From the NCBI GenBank assembly GCA_024305405.1, contig JAKNDB010000087.1, positions 7,504,501-7,568,500 of the forward strand: DNA of 64,000 nucleotides, in the 5' to 3' direction. The notes beneath the pieces are model-generated. The model had not been told where the DNA came from, did no database searches, and saw only the letters and a list, made by a program, of their open reading frames with translations. Position 1 is the stretch's first letter; every line of letters begins with the position of its first letter. The position numbers and the translations under genes are program-made. This DNA comes from Dirofilaria immitis (lineage: Eukaryota > Nematoda > Chromadorea > Rhabditida > Onchocercidae). Below are positions 1 through 10,428 of this stretch, piece after piece.

Positions 1-1187
1 AGCTATAATTTCTATGTGCATATAGATTCTAATGGTGAGATGTAGAAAATTTGACGGTGCAGATATTACGAAGAACTCAACTTTTTTGTAAAATAGTGAG
101 AATTTTAGGCACATATAAGTGCAAAAATTGTTCATAAACTTAAGGCGACCTTATTTACTGAAGTTAATTGCGGATTAAAAAATAGTTCAGCGATTATTAA
201 CATAAGGTGTTTTGAGAGAAGAGAGATGGACATATCCAATATGCAATGTAAAAAGAGTTCCGCACTAGATATTCCGCACTGAATATTCGGGTCATTACGT
301 TAGGAAGAGAATTTAAATCATGATGTTTAGCTCAACTCTTTTATCTTCTTAAATTAAAATTTTCTTCAAATTTCTAAATTCAAATATTTATATTATTTGT
401 GATCGATCACTTACGTTTAGGACCTATTGTTTGAACAGTGGTTTTTGAAAAACAGTGGCTGTTTTTCAAAATTTCTTCTTTTTTAAAAGTCTTAGTCCAC
501 ATGTTTGCAGTTACCGCTTTTTATTTTTGTTATCATAACATCATATTAGATCAGTAATCCGTTCCTCCAACTATATATTTCGGTATTTGTATCCATGTAT
601 TTTGGAGTGTCCATACGGTTTTCTTTACTATAAATAAAATTTTAGTGCCAATCATTGCATTCAGATAAACATTTCCCAGATTTATATCACATTCATGCAT
701 AATAGTATTTTATGTACCGTACATATCGATGACAAGCTCCAAATAAATTCATTATATTTTTCATATCTGTGCAAGAAATATAATAATCTTTCCCTCCAGG
801 TATGAAATGTGGAATTAAAAATTGCAAGCAAATACGAATTGAAGTCCAATTTTTGCTAATAACTGATAAAATGATACATCTAGTAATATTCTTTACTAAT
901 CTAGCAATTTTCAGTATTAACGCTTTTCTATACTATTACGCAGATTTTATGACTCTCATCAGCACATTTCAGATAGAATAACGTCGATTCAAAGTTTGTT
1001 ATAACATATCATAAATTAATTACAATGTAGATGGATTATCTGTTGTGCTGATAAGAAATTATCAAAAAGAACAAAAATATTATTACTACATGAAAATTTG
1101 CAATTAATTTCTTGAAGATATGATAGCTTTTAAATATTCGATAATTATAATTTCAATATTCACATTCATATAGCTACCAATTTTTAG

Positions 1188-1822
1188 GAAAAATCGAGAA
1201 GCATACGATGCAGATGTTTATCGGAAGGAATACTGGCGATTTTTCGAAAAAGTATATCCGCCAAAAACCAATTTATTTTCTCAAAAAATGAAAAAAATTA
1301 CGTGATAAATGAGTTGTTACGCCCGGACACGTCATTAGGTACAATTTAAGGCATGCTACTGATAATTTTCTGGGATATTAGAGACCAATATTGAGACAAA
1401 AATTAATGGGACGAGAAATTAAGAAAAAGATTTCCCGAAGAGGTTCTTATCAAGAAAATGCTTTCCCTCTTTTCCTTAATTCACATAGAGCATAGGTCCA
1501 TATCATTGAAATTCCAATAACTGTTTCCAGTTGCGAGTAAAATAAGAGATTACTCCTATATTTTTCAACTTGTATTTTACTAATTCAATCTCTCATAGAA
1601 TTACTAGCGAAAATAAAAAAGTAAAAGAAAAAGAAACTTTTGTGGAAAATTAGAATTTTGATGAGAAAATCTTTGCAGTCCCTAACCTGTATAAAATCTC
1701 AACCGAAGAGCTCACTAATCTTCACAGAAGTGAAGAAATCCCTAAGTTGTAATCTCGATGATCAGCAGTACTGCCATTGTGGCAAACCAATCACAAACCT
1801 CGTTGGTCCAAGTCTTATTTGA
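1188..1822 (+). CDS. Candidate 3' end of an unrecognised gene (two exons)
   Basis: Two open stretches could be joined. The first is 1188-1251, after an acceptor ending tttttag and before gtatat. It reads NREAYDADVYRKEYWRFFEK, a charged aromatic-rich segment. The second is 1679-1822, after ctttgcag. It carries a short Cys-containing segment (SLSCNLDDQQYCHCGKP) and ends at TGA 1820-1822. The phases agree: one leading base in the first exon, then phase 0 across the junction. I recognise no family. Upstream exons would lie in 1-1187, where I see no convincing coding exon, or outside the window. The second exon could also be a chance open frame, so this is a weak model. Confidence 0.28.
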
Positions 1823-2647
1823 GATAGAATTGTTATCTTCCCCAAGGAGATTGCAAATGATAAATCTGCTACCACTTTAAAAAACTCGACAGTTGTAAAA
1901 AGAAAGAACTATATGCTAGGAATTATTGCCTTATTTAGAAAGTAGAAAAATGATCACTCCAATAATCTGGAAAAAGAAATTTTTGATTTGCTTTCCATGA
2001 TGCATAATTAAATTAGATATCCAAATTAGTTTGCTCGTCGTAGAAATTATTCTTCAATTCTTGTCATAAAGATGTTGCTATTCGCACATACGTTAGCTTT
2101 TAGTTTTTGATGCCATAGTCATACGCAAATAGCGTCAATCTTCAAATCTTATCCAGAAAATGTTGAAGTTTTTAGCAGGAGAACCCAAATTATAAATTAA
2201 TCAAGAAAATAATGGATTTCTGATTCAAACTTTTCAGAAAAGTTGTGTACTTTTTGTCTTTGAAGATTTTTGACTGCTCTAATAAACAAGGTAGAAAGAA
2301 CTAAGCGAGAGACATATGTTATTAGAGCCTATTTGTTAAAGTTGGTAACAACTAAGCCTGAGCCATTGTACTGCAATGAGTCGTTTGCTATAGATTAATG
2401 GATATAGATAGAACAGTTGTGTTCGTTGATAAAGTAGTGCAGCCGCCGTGTTGATATTCATATCTCTCTGTCCCCCAGTGAATCTTTCTCTCATTTCGAG
2501 AAGTCTATCACTCATTTCATCTGCAATTTCTCGACCATATTAACTGAGCCAAAATAAGATTCCTCAATAGCATACTTTTACCCTTCATGATAATTTTGGC
2601 CCACTCATGAATCTTTCTATCTCAGTAATGTTATAAGGATGCAAAAA

Positions 2648-4849
2648 ATGTACTACTCTACTGTAATCTCTTTTGACATTTTGTTGTTGCTGATATCTAT
2701 CATAATCTTTGTGAAACCTATCGTCGTCAAGGTAAAAGCCATTTCAAAAATTTATTATTATTTTCAAGACTTTAATTATGAAATGATATTTATTTGATAA
2801 TCCTATTTTGATTAGATTAATTGGACAATTTGATCAGTCCCTATGTTTATGATCAGGGATGAACAGTATAAATTAATGGTGTAAAGTTTTTACATTTCTG
2901 ATAAAATCTTGATTTTCCATCTGAAGCAAAATTATTGATACGGAATCTTATTAAATTTTCTTTTTATTCCTCGTTTTGCTTATACTGAATGTGCAAGAAC
3001 AGAAAGATATTCAATTTTATAAAGTATCTTCATCTCGTAGCTTTTTCAAATTTAAATTTATCATCTCATCAACAATCGTATCACCGTATTACAATATCCA
3101 ATGAGCTTCAATCTTGTGCATGTTCACTTATGTACACTTATGCATGTTCTTCAACAACATCCAATTCTTTTTGGGAAAATTTTATTTCACTTTCCAAAAG
3201 TGTGGAAATGATAAAGATTTGGCTAATTGATAATTTTCTAATAATACTGGAATTATCGGCTTTAATATCGATTATTTCCGCAAGTTATGGCTATTTAATA
3301 AAAAAACTTTCGTGATATTCATTTTTACTTATTTTTGAAGAAATGAATTCAAATTTGTAAAAAAATTAAACAAGAATCTATATTCTTGTTTAATTTTTGT
3401 GAAATGAAAATTTCAACTTTTTAATACTTCAGCTTTTACGAATCTGATTCTGAAAATGGAGCACAAGTTACAAGTTGTGGTACTCCTACACTGATCTGAC
3501 AGATAAACGGCTAATTTTCTAACAGTTTAATAAACGCACAAATTGAATATTGGTGCTTTAGTTTTCTAATCACATTAGTCTTATGAATACTGAATTAACC
3601 ACAGAATTGTAAAAATAAAATAAGGTGAAATTTCTAACAAGATCGGTGAATCAAAATTCAGGACAACTTCACAATCAACACTTTCAAATTTAACAGTACG
3701 TTTACCTCAATTTATGTTAGTGCTTTTGTAGAGTACTCGGTATTATGCAATCAGACCAAAGCATGGAAACTAAGTGGTCAAGATATTGTTGCAAATTCGA
3801 AAGGCTTCATTCTGTTAGTAGCACTAATGCCTATGCAATGCGAACATTGCCACAAACAATTGATGAAGTAAATTTATTTTTAAATCACTTTTTAATGAAA
3901 ATCCTCTGAAGTATTTCATTGTAAAACCACTTTCTCGTCGCCGAGTTGAAATTTCTCCTTTAGAATATTAAATTATAGATTCCAAGCAATAATGGAAACA
4001 CTACCGGAAATAAGGATTGTTGTTGTAGCACCGTACGATGAGAATTCTTATTTGATCGAAAGCTATAGAAGAGAATTTCCTCGTATTGCAATCGGTATAG
4101 AATCATTAAACGAAAGAATTTGGAATATACTTTCAGGATCTGCCCATGATCACTTTATTTATGATCGGTAAGGAATTAATCCCCGTATTCAATCTGAATT
4201 TTCTTCAATTTTTATTCACAGGATTTGAAAGACGATAGAATTTTAGTCAATGAAAGTTTTGAAGAAGAAATTTACTATTATTTTTAAATTCTTTGACCTC
4301 TTAATTTGCTACGCCTTTTGAATACTTAGAAATGTGTTTTTACAGTGACGTCTTCTGGAAGGTTATATCTCATATCCCATTTCAATATTTTCGAAGTTAT
4401 AATAAGTCCTTCTAGATGCGGTCGTCTAGCCAGCCTTATTCGACATCCAAATAGTGATACAACGAAATTTGAAAATACACTTTGGGCATTGAAATTAGCT
4501 GTCAATTATGCTCAATGTGGTTGGTGCCAGTATGATCCACCTGATTTGCCGGTACCTCAGAAGCCCATCGTCACAACCAATGCTGCTTCTATGCGCAATG
4601 GCAAAGCAAAAAAGACTGTAAGATTTCGAAACTGTGAATTTGCCATTTCCTCCAAAAAATGGAGAAAATTTAAAATTTTCGCAGAATCATTCCGTTTATA
4701 TAAATTCAAATGATGTGAAGTTAAAAATGGTTAATCGAAATAGAAACAATAGCAGGGTTCATTTCCGGTATATATTATGGCATTTAAGAAATAGCGATAG
4801 TGAAAAAAGAGCAAATCCTAGATTTTATGGACTATTCAATATCGACTGA
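2648..4849 (+). CDS. Secreted selenoprotein P N-terminal-domain-like protein (Cys form)
   Basis: Five exons: 2648-2731, 3662-3867, 3979-4167, 4416-4617, 4685-4849. Total 846 nt, about 281 residues, with every junction phase-consistent and GT-AG. Exon 1 encodes a signal peptide: a short N-terminus, then a Leu/Ile core around residues 11-22. The mature part resembles the thioredoxin-like N-terminal domain of vertebrate selenoprotein P. It has AWKLSGQD, then a hydrophobic strand, then CEHC where SelP has Sec-x-x-Cys, then HDHFIYDRCGRL, and finally a CGWC motif. All potential redox positions are Cys, so no selenocysteine is needed. The last exon is basic and Asn-rich and has no Sec-rich or His-rich tail. 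Known for the family: extracellular selenium transport and redox. For this protein I infer only a secreted thiol-redox or binding role. The 930-bp first intron holds a perfect hairpin. The start is set by the only signal-peptide exon whose phase fits. Confidence 0.8.
3361..3398. repeat. Perfect 17-bp inverted repeat (hairpin) in intron 1
   Basis: Arms at 3361-3377 and 3382-3398 are exact reverse complements around a 4-nt loop (ctat). It lies in the first intron of the SelP-like gene. No other transposon ends are visible nearby. It could be a folded intronic element or a small palindromic remnant. Confidence 0.9.
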
Positions 4850-6618
4850 GTATCTAGGAAAGAAAAGTTGCCACATTCTGAGACTCCAAACTGGTTCAAG
4901 CACTGAAGACTTTACCTTTGTTACAGCTTTGAGCAACTAGCTCAGATAAACCTGTACACATCATTTTCTGCTGAAAGCATAACTCATGGGAACTTATCTA
5001 TCTGTTATCCGAAGGGACAAATGTGTGGAGTTTATAAAGTAGATCTCAGATAAGAATTGGAGCAATGAATTTCACCAGTTAGAATTGCTTGTCCTCTCTA
5101 AAATTCCCTGAAGTTTCGTTCCACACGAATTAGTGTGAGTGTGATAAAAAGAAGATAATTAAAATGATGCATGCATTGCACCTAATGTCTACAACAGCGG
5201 ATTCGCAGGCAGAAGCAATTTTCAGTGGGAACTATATAATAAATATATGTGGGAGGTCGAGAAAAGAAAATATTTCGGAAAGTTGGTATTTGAGGACGAA
5301 ACAACGGAAATGAAAACTTAGTAATGATAGCAGGGAAAGAGAAGTTTTACATTTTAATAGCTCAATTTAAGAAAGAAATTAAATAGTGATATAGTGTATA
5401 GCTTTTTTTAAAGCAACAAAATCTTCTGTAACACTATGAATAACCTTCGTGATAAATTGTTATTATTGGAAACATGATTAATCCTATTCTAATGATTAAA
5501 AAGCTACTTCGCATCAAACCAGGAAATAGTGGAAATCGATCAATGATTATTGAAAGATCTGCAGTTCATCAGTTGAATTAATTAGAATAAGCAAAATTAA
5601 AATGCAGTTTCGAGAATGCATAAGAATTGAACCAGTATATTATATATAAATTTAAACGGAATTCTCTGTACTTTGTAACATTTATTTCAAATATTAATTA
5701 TGATGACGGAGGCAAAGGCTGTATTCAGTATTTATTAATGAGATTAGATAAACAATTTAAATAATCAATTTATCAGATTAAGTTAGTGAATTTGTTCTAA
5801 TGGTATCTATTATCAATCCAATAAATCCTGGTGGAAGTCGAGTGAATAAAATTAATAAAATAATAAGATAATAATGAGAAAAAGATTATTGGTTGAGCAT
5901 TCACGATCAAACTATTCAATCTTCAGAAACAATTATAGCACTTGATTTCACTTTTTAAAAAACGAAGGAAATGCTAACTTTCTTTTTATTATTGATAAAG
6001 AGCTTTTACTAATAACTTTTGATAAATTTAAAAGTTCTTTGGCAAGGCAGATCGATGAGGAATTCATTGAAATAATGAAAAGATTGAATCACCAATGCTT
6101 AATTCTTTTATTGTTTTAGCAAATGTTCAAAAATAAAACTGGAAATGAAAAGAAATGTTGATAGTAAGCAATTAAATTACTTGTTGATAAGCTAATTTTA
6201 ATAAAAAAGTTAGGAAGGAATGATTGATTTATTAGAAAGTTTAATGACAGAAATAAAAAAATTAGACCGATAATTAATTCCTGAAATTATGTTAAAATCT
6301 CAGCCGCCATATTTAACATTCATTTTATAGTTATCGGAGAAATATTAGAAAACGTTATAAACTGTGTTACAAAAATTTTTGATTATTATATTTTTTCCAA
6401 AGATCTTCTAAAATTTAATCTATGCATCACTGTTTTTAAGAGAAGGAAGTTTGAGTATAAATCAATAATTGAATGCGTTTTATTTTTATTAACTTTTCAG
6501 ACTAATGTTGGAAAAAACATTATTTCTTCTGGAAATTCTATCCTTATTGAATTTCAATTAACGTTTATAACTCTTTGGCATAATAATTTGTTAAATTTAT
6601 GCTTCAAAAAATTTCAGC
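4850..6618. other. Intergenic, no gene seen
   Basis: AT-rich sequence between the SelP-like gene and the Gln-rich gene. An AATAAA-like signal lies near 5238, within 400 bp of the SelP-like stop. The frame downstream of that stop has a second TGA and then stays open to a TAA at about 5051 (see findings). I see no other coding exon, tRNA or repeat. Confidence 0.6.
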
Positions 6619-6914
6619 GTATCAAGGCAGTAGTATATCCGCAAAACGATAAAAGATATAAAGTGAATTCGGATCGCCAATCTGATATTGCATCCCAACA
6701 TGAACGTCTTTCTCTGCGAACCAATACAATAGCTCCAAGTAAAGATAATGCAAGAACTTCTGGTGATTACATTTTACCCTTGTCCATAGTTATTTCTTCA
6801 CCAGTAACTGCTGAAAATAATCAAAAGATGGTGATAAGTGATAGTGAATTACAACAAAAGCAACAGATATCACTGCCAAAAAGGAACCAATTCCGCAGCA
6901 AACACAACCAAAGT
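6619..6914 (+). CDS. Possible upstream exon of the Gln-rich/Cys-rich gene
   Basis: An open stretch follows an acceptor ending aaatttcag at 6618. It encodes a polar segment rich in Ser, Gln and Asn, and the frame stays open to 7013. The best donor (gtaata, about 6915) leaves phase 1, which does not fit the phase 0 acceptor of the next exon at 7241. The exon may therefore end elsewhere, a small exon may be missing, or the stretch may not be coding. No start codon or signal peptide exon was found upstream. A short hydrophobic ATG-led peptide at 6504 has no usable donor. Confidence 0.35.
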
Positions 6915-7240
6915 AATATTTTTGCTATGAATACCAAATTCTACTCTCTGAAACCTAAGTTCAATTTAAATTTCATTATAAAATTGGTTCCATCATTCCG
7001 GTTTCAAAAGTAGTTAAAGAGAAATTGATGCAGATGTGTTTGAAGAAATTTAAAGTTACAGAATTTTTAATTTTTAAAAATACGAGATCGAAAGTTGAAA
7101 TGAAAGAATCTTTGAGTTGTGCCGATCAGCTTCCTTATCTTCTCTTGTTCTTGATTTATAATAACGTTTGAATCTTTCAAGCGCATTATTCGAAGAAAGC
7201 TCTATATAGAAAAAGTTCATTATTTCTCCTATGATTGCAG

Positions 7241-10200
7241 GTTGCATTATTTCTCAATTTCGATTGCGTTAGAAGAGTAGCAATATTACCTGATTCAAGT
7301 GATTTTTTTCCGAGATATTTAAGGTCTGAAGATGGTCAACGGAGAGACATGTCTCGGTTGGCTAATAGTGCTTCGAAAACAAATGACTGGAGAATATCGA
7401 ATGGATTAACTGTATCACTTCAATTCCCTGATCAAATACATCAAGATGAAAATCATCACCGTGAACAGCAGCAACAGAGGAAAAAACAGCAACGATATCA
7501 CCAGCAGAATGAGAGAAAACAGAAAGAAGAACATGAATACGCTTTGGAACAATTACGCTTACAACAGGAACATCGGCAAAGAATTCAGCAGCAAGAAGAA
7601 GAGCAAAGGAGGATTCAAGAGCAACAACGATTGCAGGAAATACAAAGACAGTATGAAGAGCGACATCAGGCACAACAAAGATTTCAACAACAAGTAATTC
7701 TTTTAAAATCGAAATTTTTGAAAACTTTCAGTTGAAACTTACTGAAAATAACTGGCTTTTTCGATTTTCTTTATGAATTATCAATAATAATTTATAAAGG
7801 AATGCTTCACTTAAGAAATTCTTAATGATATTTACTTCATTTGGAGTGAATATGAAATGAATAATATGAAGAATTTATTAAACATCAAGAAAAGAAATTT
7901 CATCGAGATCGTTCAATTTCTAGGAACTCGAAAGAAGAGCCGAAGAACAGCAGTGGTTGCAAAAACAAAAGACAGAAAGTGAATTTTACACTGATGTAAG
8001 CGACGAAAAGCACGAACGTCAGGTTGAGGAAGAGGATGAGAATGACTGGAGATTATTTAAGACTCCACTACATCAACATCACTTTCAAGGTCAGTTTCAA
8101 AAACTTTTGATAATTTCATTACTGATAAAACTACTCTCGCAAATATTATTATAACATATTACATAAAGCCAAAAGTAATTCATGAATAGTATTAGCATCC
8201 CAAAATAGTCAAAAACAAATTATTTTTATAGTGGTAAAAAGTGCAGAAGATAGTAGTAATAACAACGGCTACCAGGATAGATTACTGTAGAAAGCAACAT
8301 TAACATGGCAAGCTACTCGAATAGGTCATTGTGGCAATAGGCTGTAACAATGGTGTTAACAGACTGGATTACCGTAGAACGTAATAGTAAAAGTGACAGA
8401 CTGAATTACTGTAGAAAGTAATAGTGAAAGTGAAAGAATAATGGATTACTATGAGAAGTGGTAATAATGATAGCAACAAGAATGGATTACTGCAAAAAAT
8501 AGTTGTAATAGTGATAGCCATTACAATCATTAATGTCATGCTTTTGCTTATGGCGTGATATCAAATATCATATTTCAAACTCACTTTCAGATTATGCAGC
8601 AACAAGAGTACTCTTCAGTTCCATTAGTCCAGCAAAGAAAACATCACCTCTGTATGATGTTGATGATGAAGAAAACGATTATGATTATTCGAAGATGGAC
8701 AGTAAAACAACCGCTGCTCCAACTCAGAGGGTTGAATTGCATTATTTTCAGTGATGGGTTTACAAATTTTGAATATACATAATCTTTGATTTTTGTCTAT
8801 TAAAGTAGATCAATTAAGGAATATTGTTGAGGATTTTGGGAGGTAATTAGGCTAAGTATTTTCCGATAATTTAATATTTTACTGCTGACATATTGCCTAA
8901 TTTAAAATTTTTTCTGCAAATAGTAAATGATAAGAAGAATAAAGAAAAGACATTAATTTTTGAGATCTTTGATTAACTTCTAAAAGTACATCCTATAATC
9001 ATTCAATCAATGAATTGAAAGTATATCCTATAAAGGAATTTAAGATTTTTAAAAAGATGTTGAAGCTTTGAAATTCCATTTTAAAAAAATATTGGACTTC
9101 CAGACGCAAATCTTAGGAACAGAATCTCCAGAACATTCAACATTTCTATTCGAGCATCAAGTACCATGCGCTGCCTTTACAGATAAAATATGCATTGAGC
9201 AGGTATTATACATTTTCCAAACGCAAATCTCAGGAAAGAAATATTTCTGAATATATTTTTAAAATGATGAGACTGTAAAAGTAACTATATATTAGAACAT
9301 GCTTACTGTATAAGTTTTTTTTGATGATTCAGAAAAGAAGAATGGGTGCAGATAAGATGAGCAAATGCTGTGATAAAGGGATTTACCTAACGGACTTATG
9401 CGTGCCAGGATATTGCACAAATACCACTATTGAATTGTGTTGTATGCAGAAGTTCCTTCAGGTTTATTTCGTTTCTTTTATTCCAAATATTAAGTCATTA
9501 AATATTAATATTAATTAAAAATTGTTTATTCTAAGCAGATTTATTTATACCTAAGATATGTGTTTAAAAGTTAATGCAATAAATTCGGCATGCTTTTTGA
9601 AACATTATCAGACTATATGTATATATATCAATAAGCTGACATTGACTAATACTAGCAATGTTATTAATTATGGACTGGAAAAGATTTAATGAACAATTTT
9701 TTAACAAATTTTTCATCTTATTCAATCATATTTAATATTTGCAGGCTAAATACAAATGTTGCATGAATAGTAGCAAAGAAATTAATTCTCCCGGTGATGC
9801 GTTCAGTCGCTGTTGCTTCGATAAATTTGTGTTAGATGATGTTAGTTTTTCTTTATAAATTTGAGATATTCAGCGGGACATTAATTCAAAATATAGCTAT
9901 TCCCCTGACTTTTTGATTATAATCAAATGCTTCCATTAAAAAATTTACAATTTTCGAAGGAATCTAAAAGATAAATTTGTTAAGCAAAAAGTAAATCAAT
10001 GAAAGAGGGTGATAAAGAATAGAAGGAGATGAAGGAATGAAGAAAAAATCTAAATTTTTGTAAAATCTCACAAATTTCGTTAAAAAAATTTTGTTACCTC
10101 GATTACATTTTTATTTTAGGATAAGTGCTGTCCAGCTCGCCGTGCCAAATTTCACTGGTTATCAGCGCATGAGATATGCCTACCGAATGTTCGGGTTGAT

Positions 10201-10428
10201 CTAAGTGATTTGCGATTCTCAGTATATACGGCAAGCAATAGCCAATATCCCGACACCAGCAATGATAATCAGGCATTGAATGATGTGATAACAATAGATC
10301 TAAATGCGGACAAATCCTGGGATCATAATTGTGAACAGGGTGCGAAAGTGTTACAATTTCCTTATTTACCTTTTGATGAACTTGTAGATGAGAAAGAGAA
10401 AGATGAAAGTAGTGAGAAAAGAAGATAG
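7241..10428 (+). CDS. Gln-rich coiled-coil protein with Cys-Cys-doublet C-terminal domain
   Basis: Seven phase-consistent exons: 7241-7693, 7924-8089, 8591-8730, 9104-9202, 9333-9461, 9745-9840, 10120-10428. They give 463 residues plus any upstream exon; the first in-frame ATG is 7349. From about residue 65 to 170 the protein is a Gln/Glu/Arg-rich heptad-like coiled coil with runs such as EEEQRRIQEQQRLQEIQRQ. An acidic Asp/Glu/Tyr-rich linker follows (DVDDEENDYDYSK). The C-terminal third has 16 cysteines, five as CC doublets (KCC, LCC, KCC, RCC, KCC), plus an N-glycosylation motif (NTT) next to the LCC. It then ends in an acidic tail rich in Glu/Lys. The many Cys suggest a disulfide-rich extracellular or cuticle/matrix protein. 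CC doublets recall the nematode DB module, but the spacing does not clearly match, so I assign no family. All exons except the first follow good TTTTCAG-like or TTGCAG acceptors. Confidence 0.72.
8270..8525. repeat. Degenerate tandem repeat (about 40-50 bp unit) in an intron
   Basis: Five or six imperfect copies of a unit that begins near GGATTACTGTAGAAAG and continues with taatagt / gtgaaagtga-like sequence. They lie in the intron between the exons ending at 8089 and starting at 8591. Copies start near 8275, 8365, 8400, 8442 and 8493. The copies differ by substitutions and indels, so this is an old minisatellite. Confidence 0.6.

Noticed and set aside
2989..3315. 108-codon + strand ORF in the first intron of the SelP-like gene
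   Set aside because: Lies wholly inside an intron, shows no motif or splice context, and has a composition typical of AT-rich chance frames.
4612..4690. Apparent frameshift near the end of the SelP-like gene
   Set aside because: A 67-nt intron (4618-4684, gtaaga...ttttcgcag) joins the two frames exactly, so no error is needed.
7362..7697. ORFs overlapping the Gln-rich exon in other frames and on the minus strand
   Set aside because: Shadows of the Gln/Glu-rich coding frame, whose CAG/GAA codons leave other frames open.
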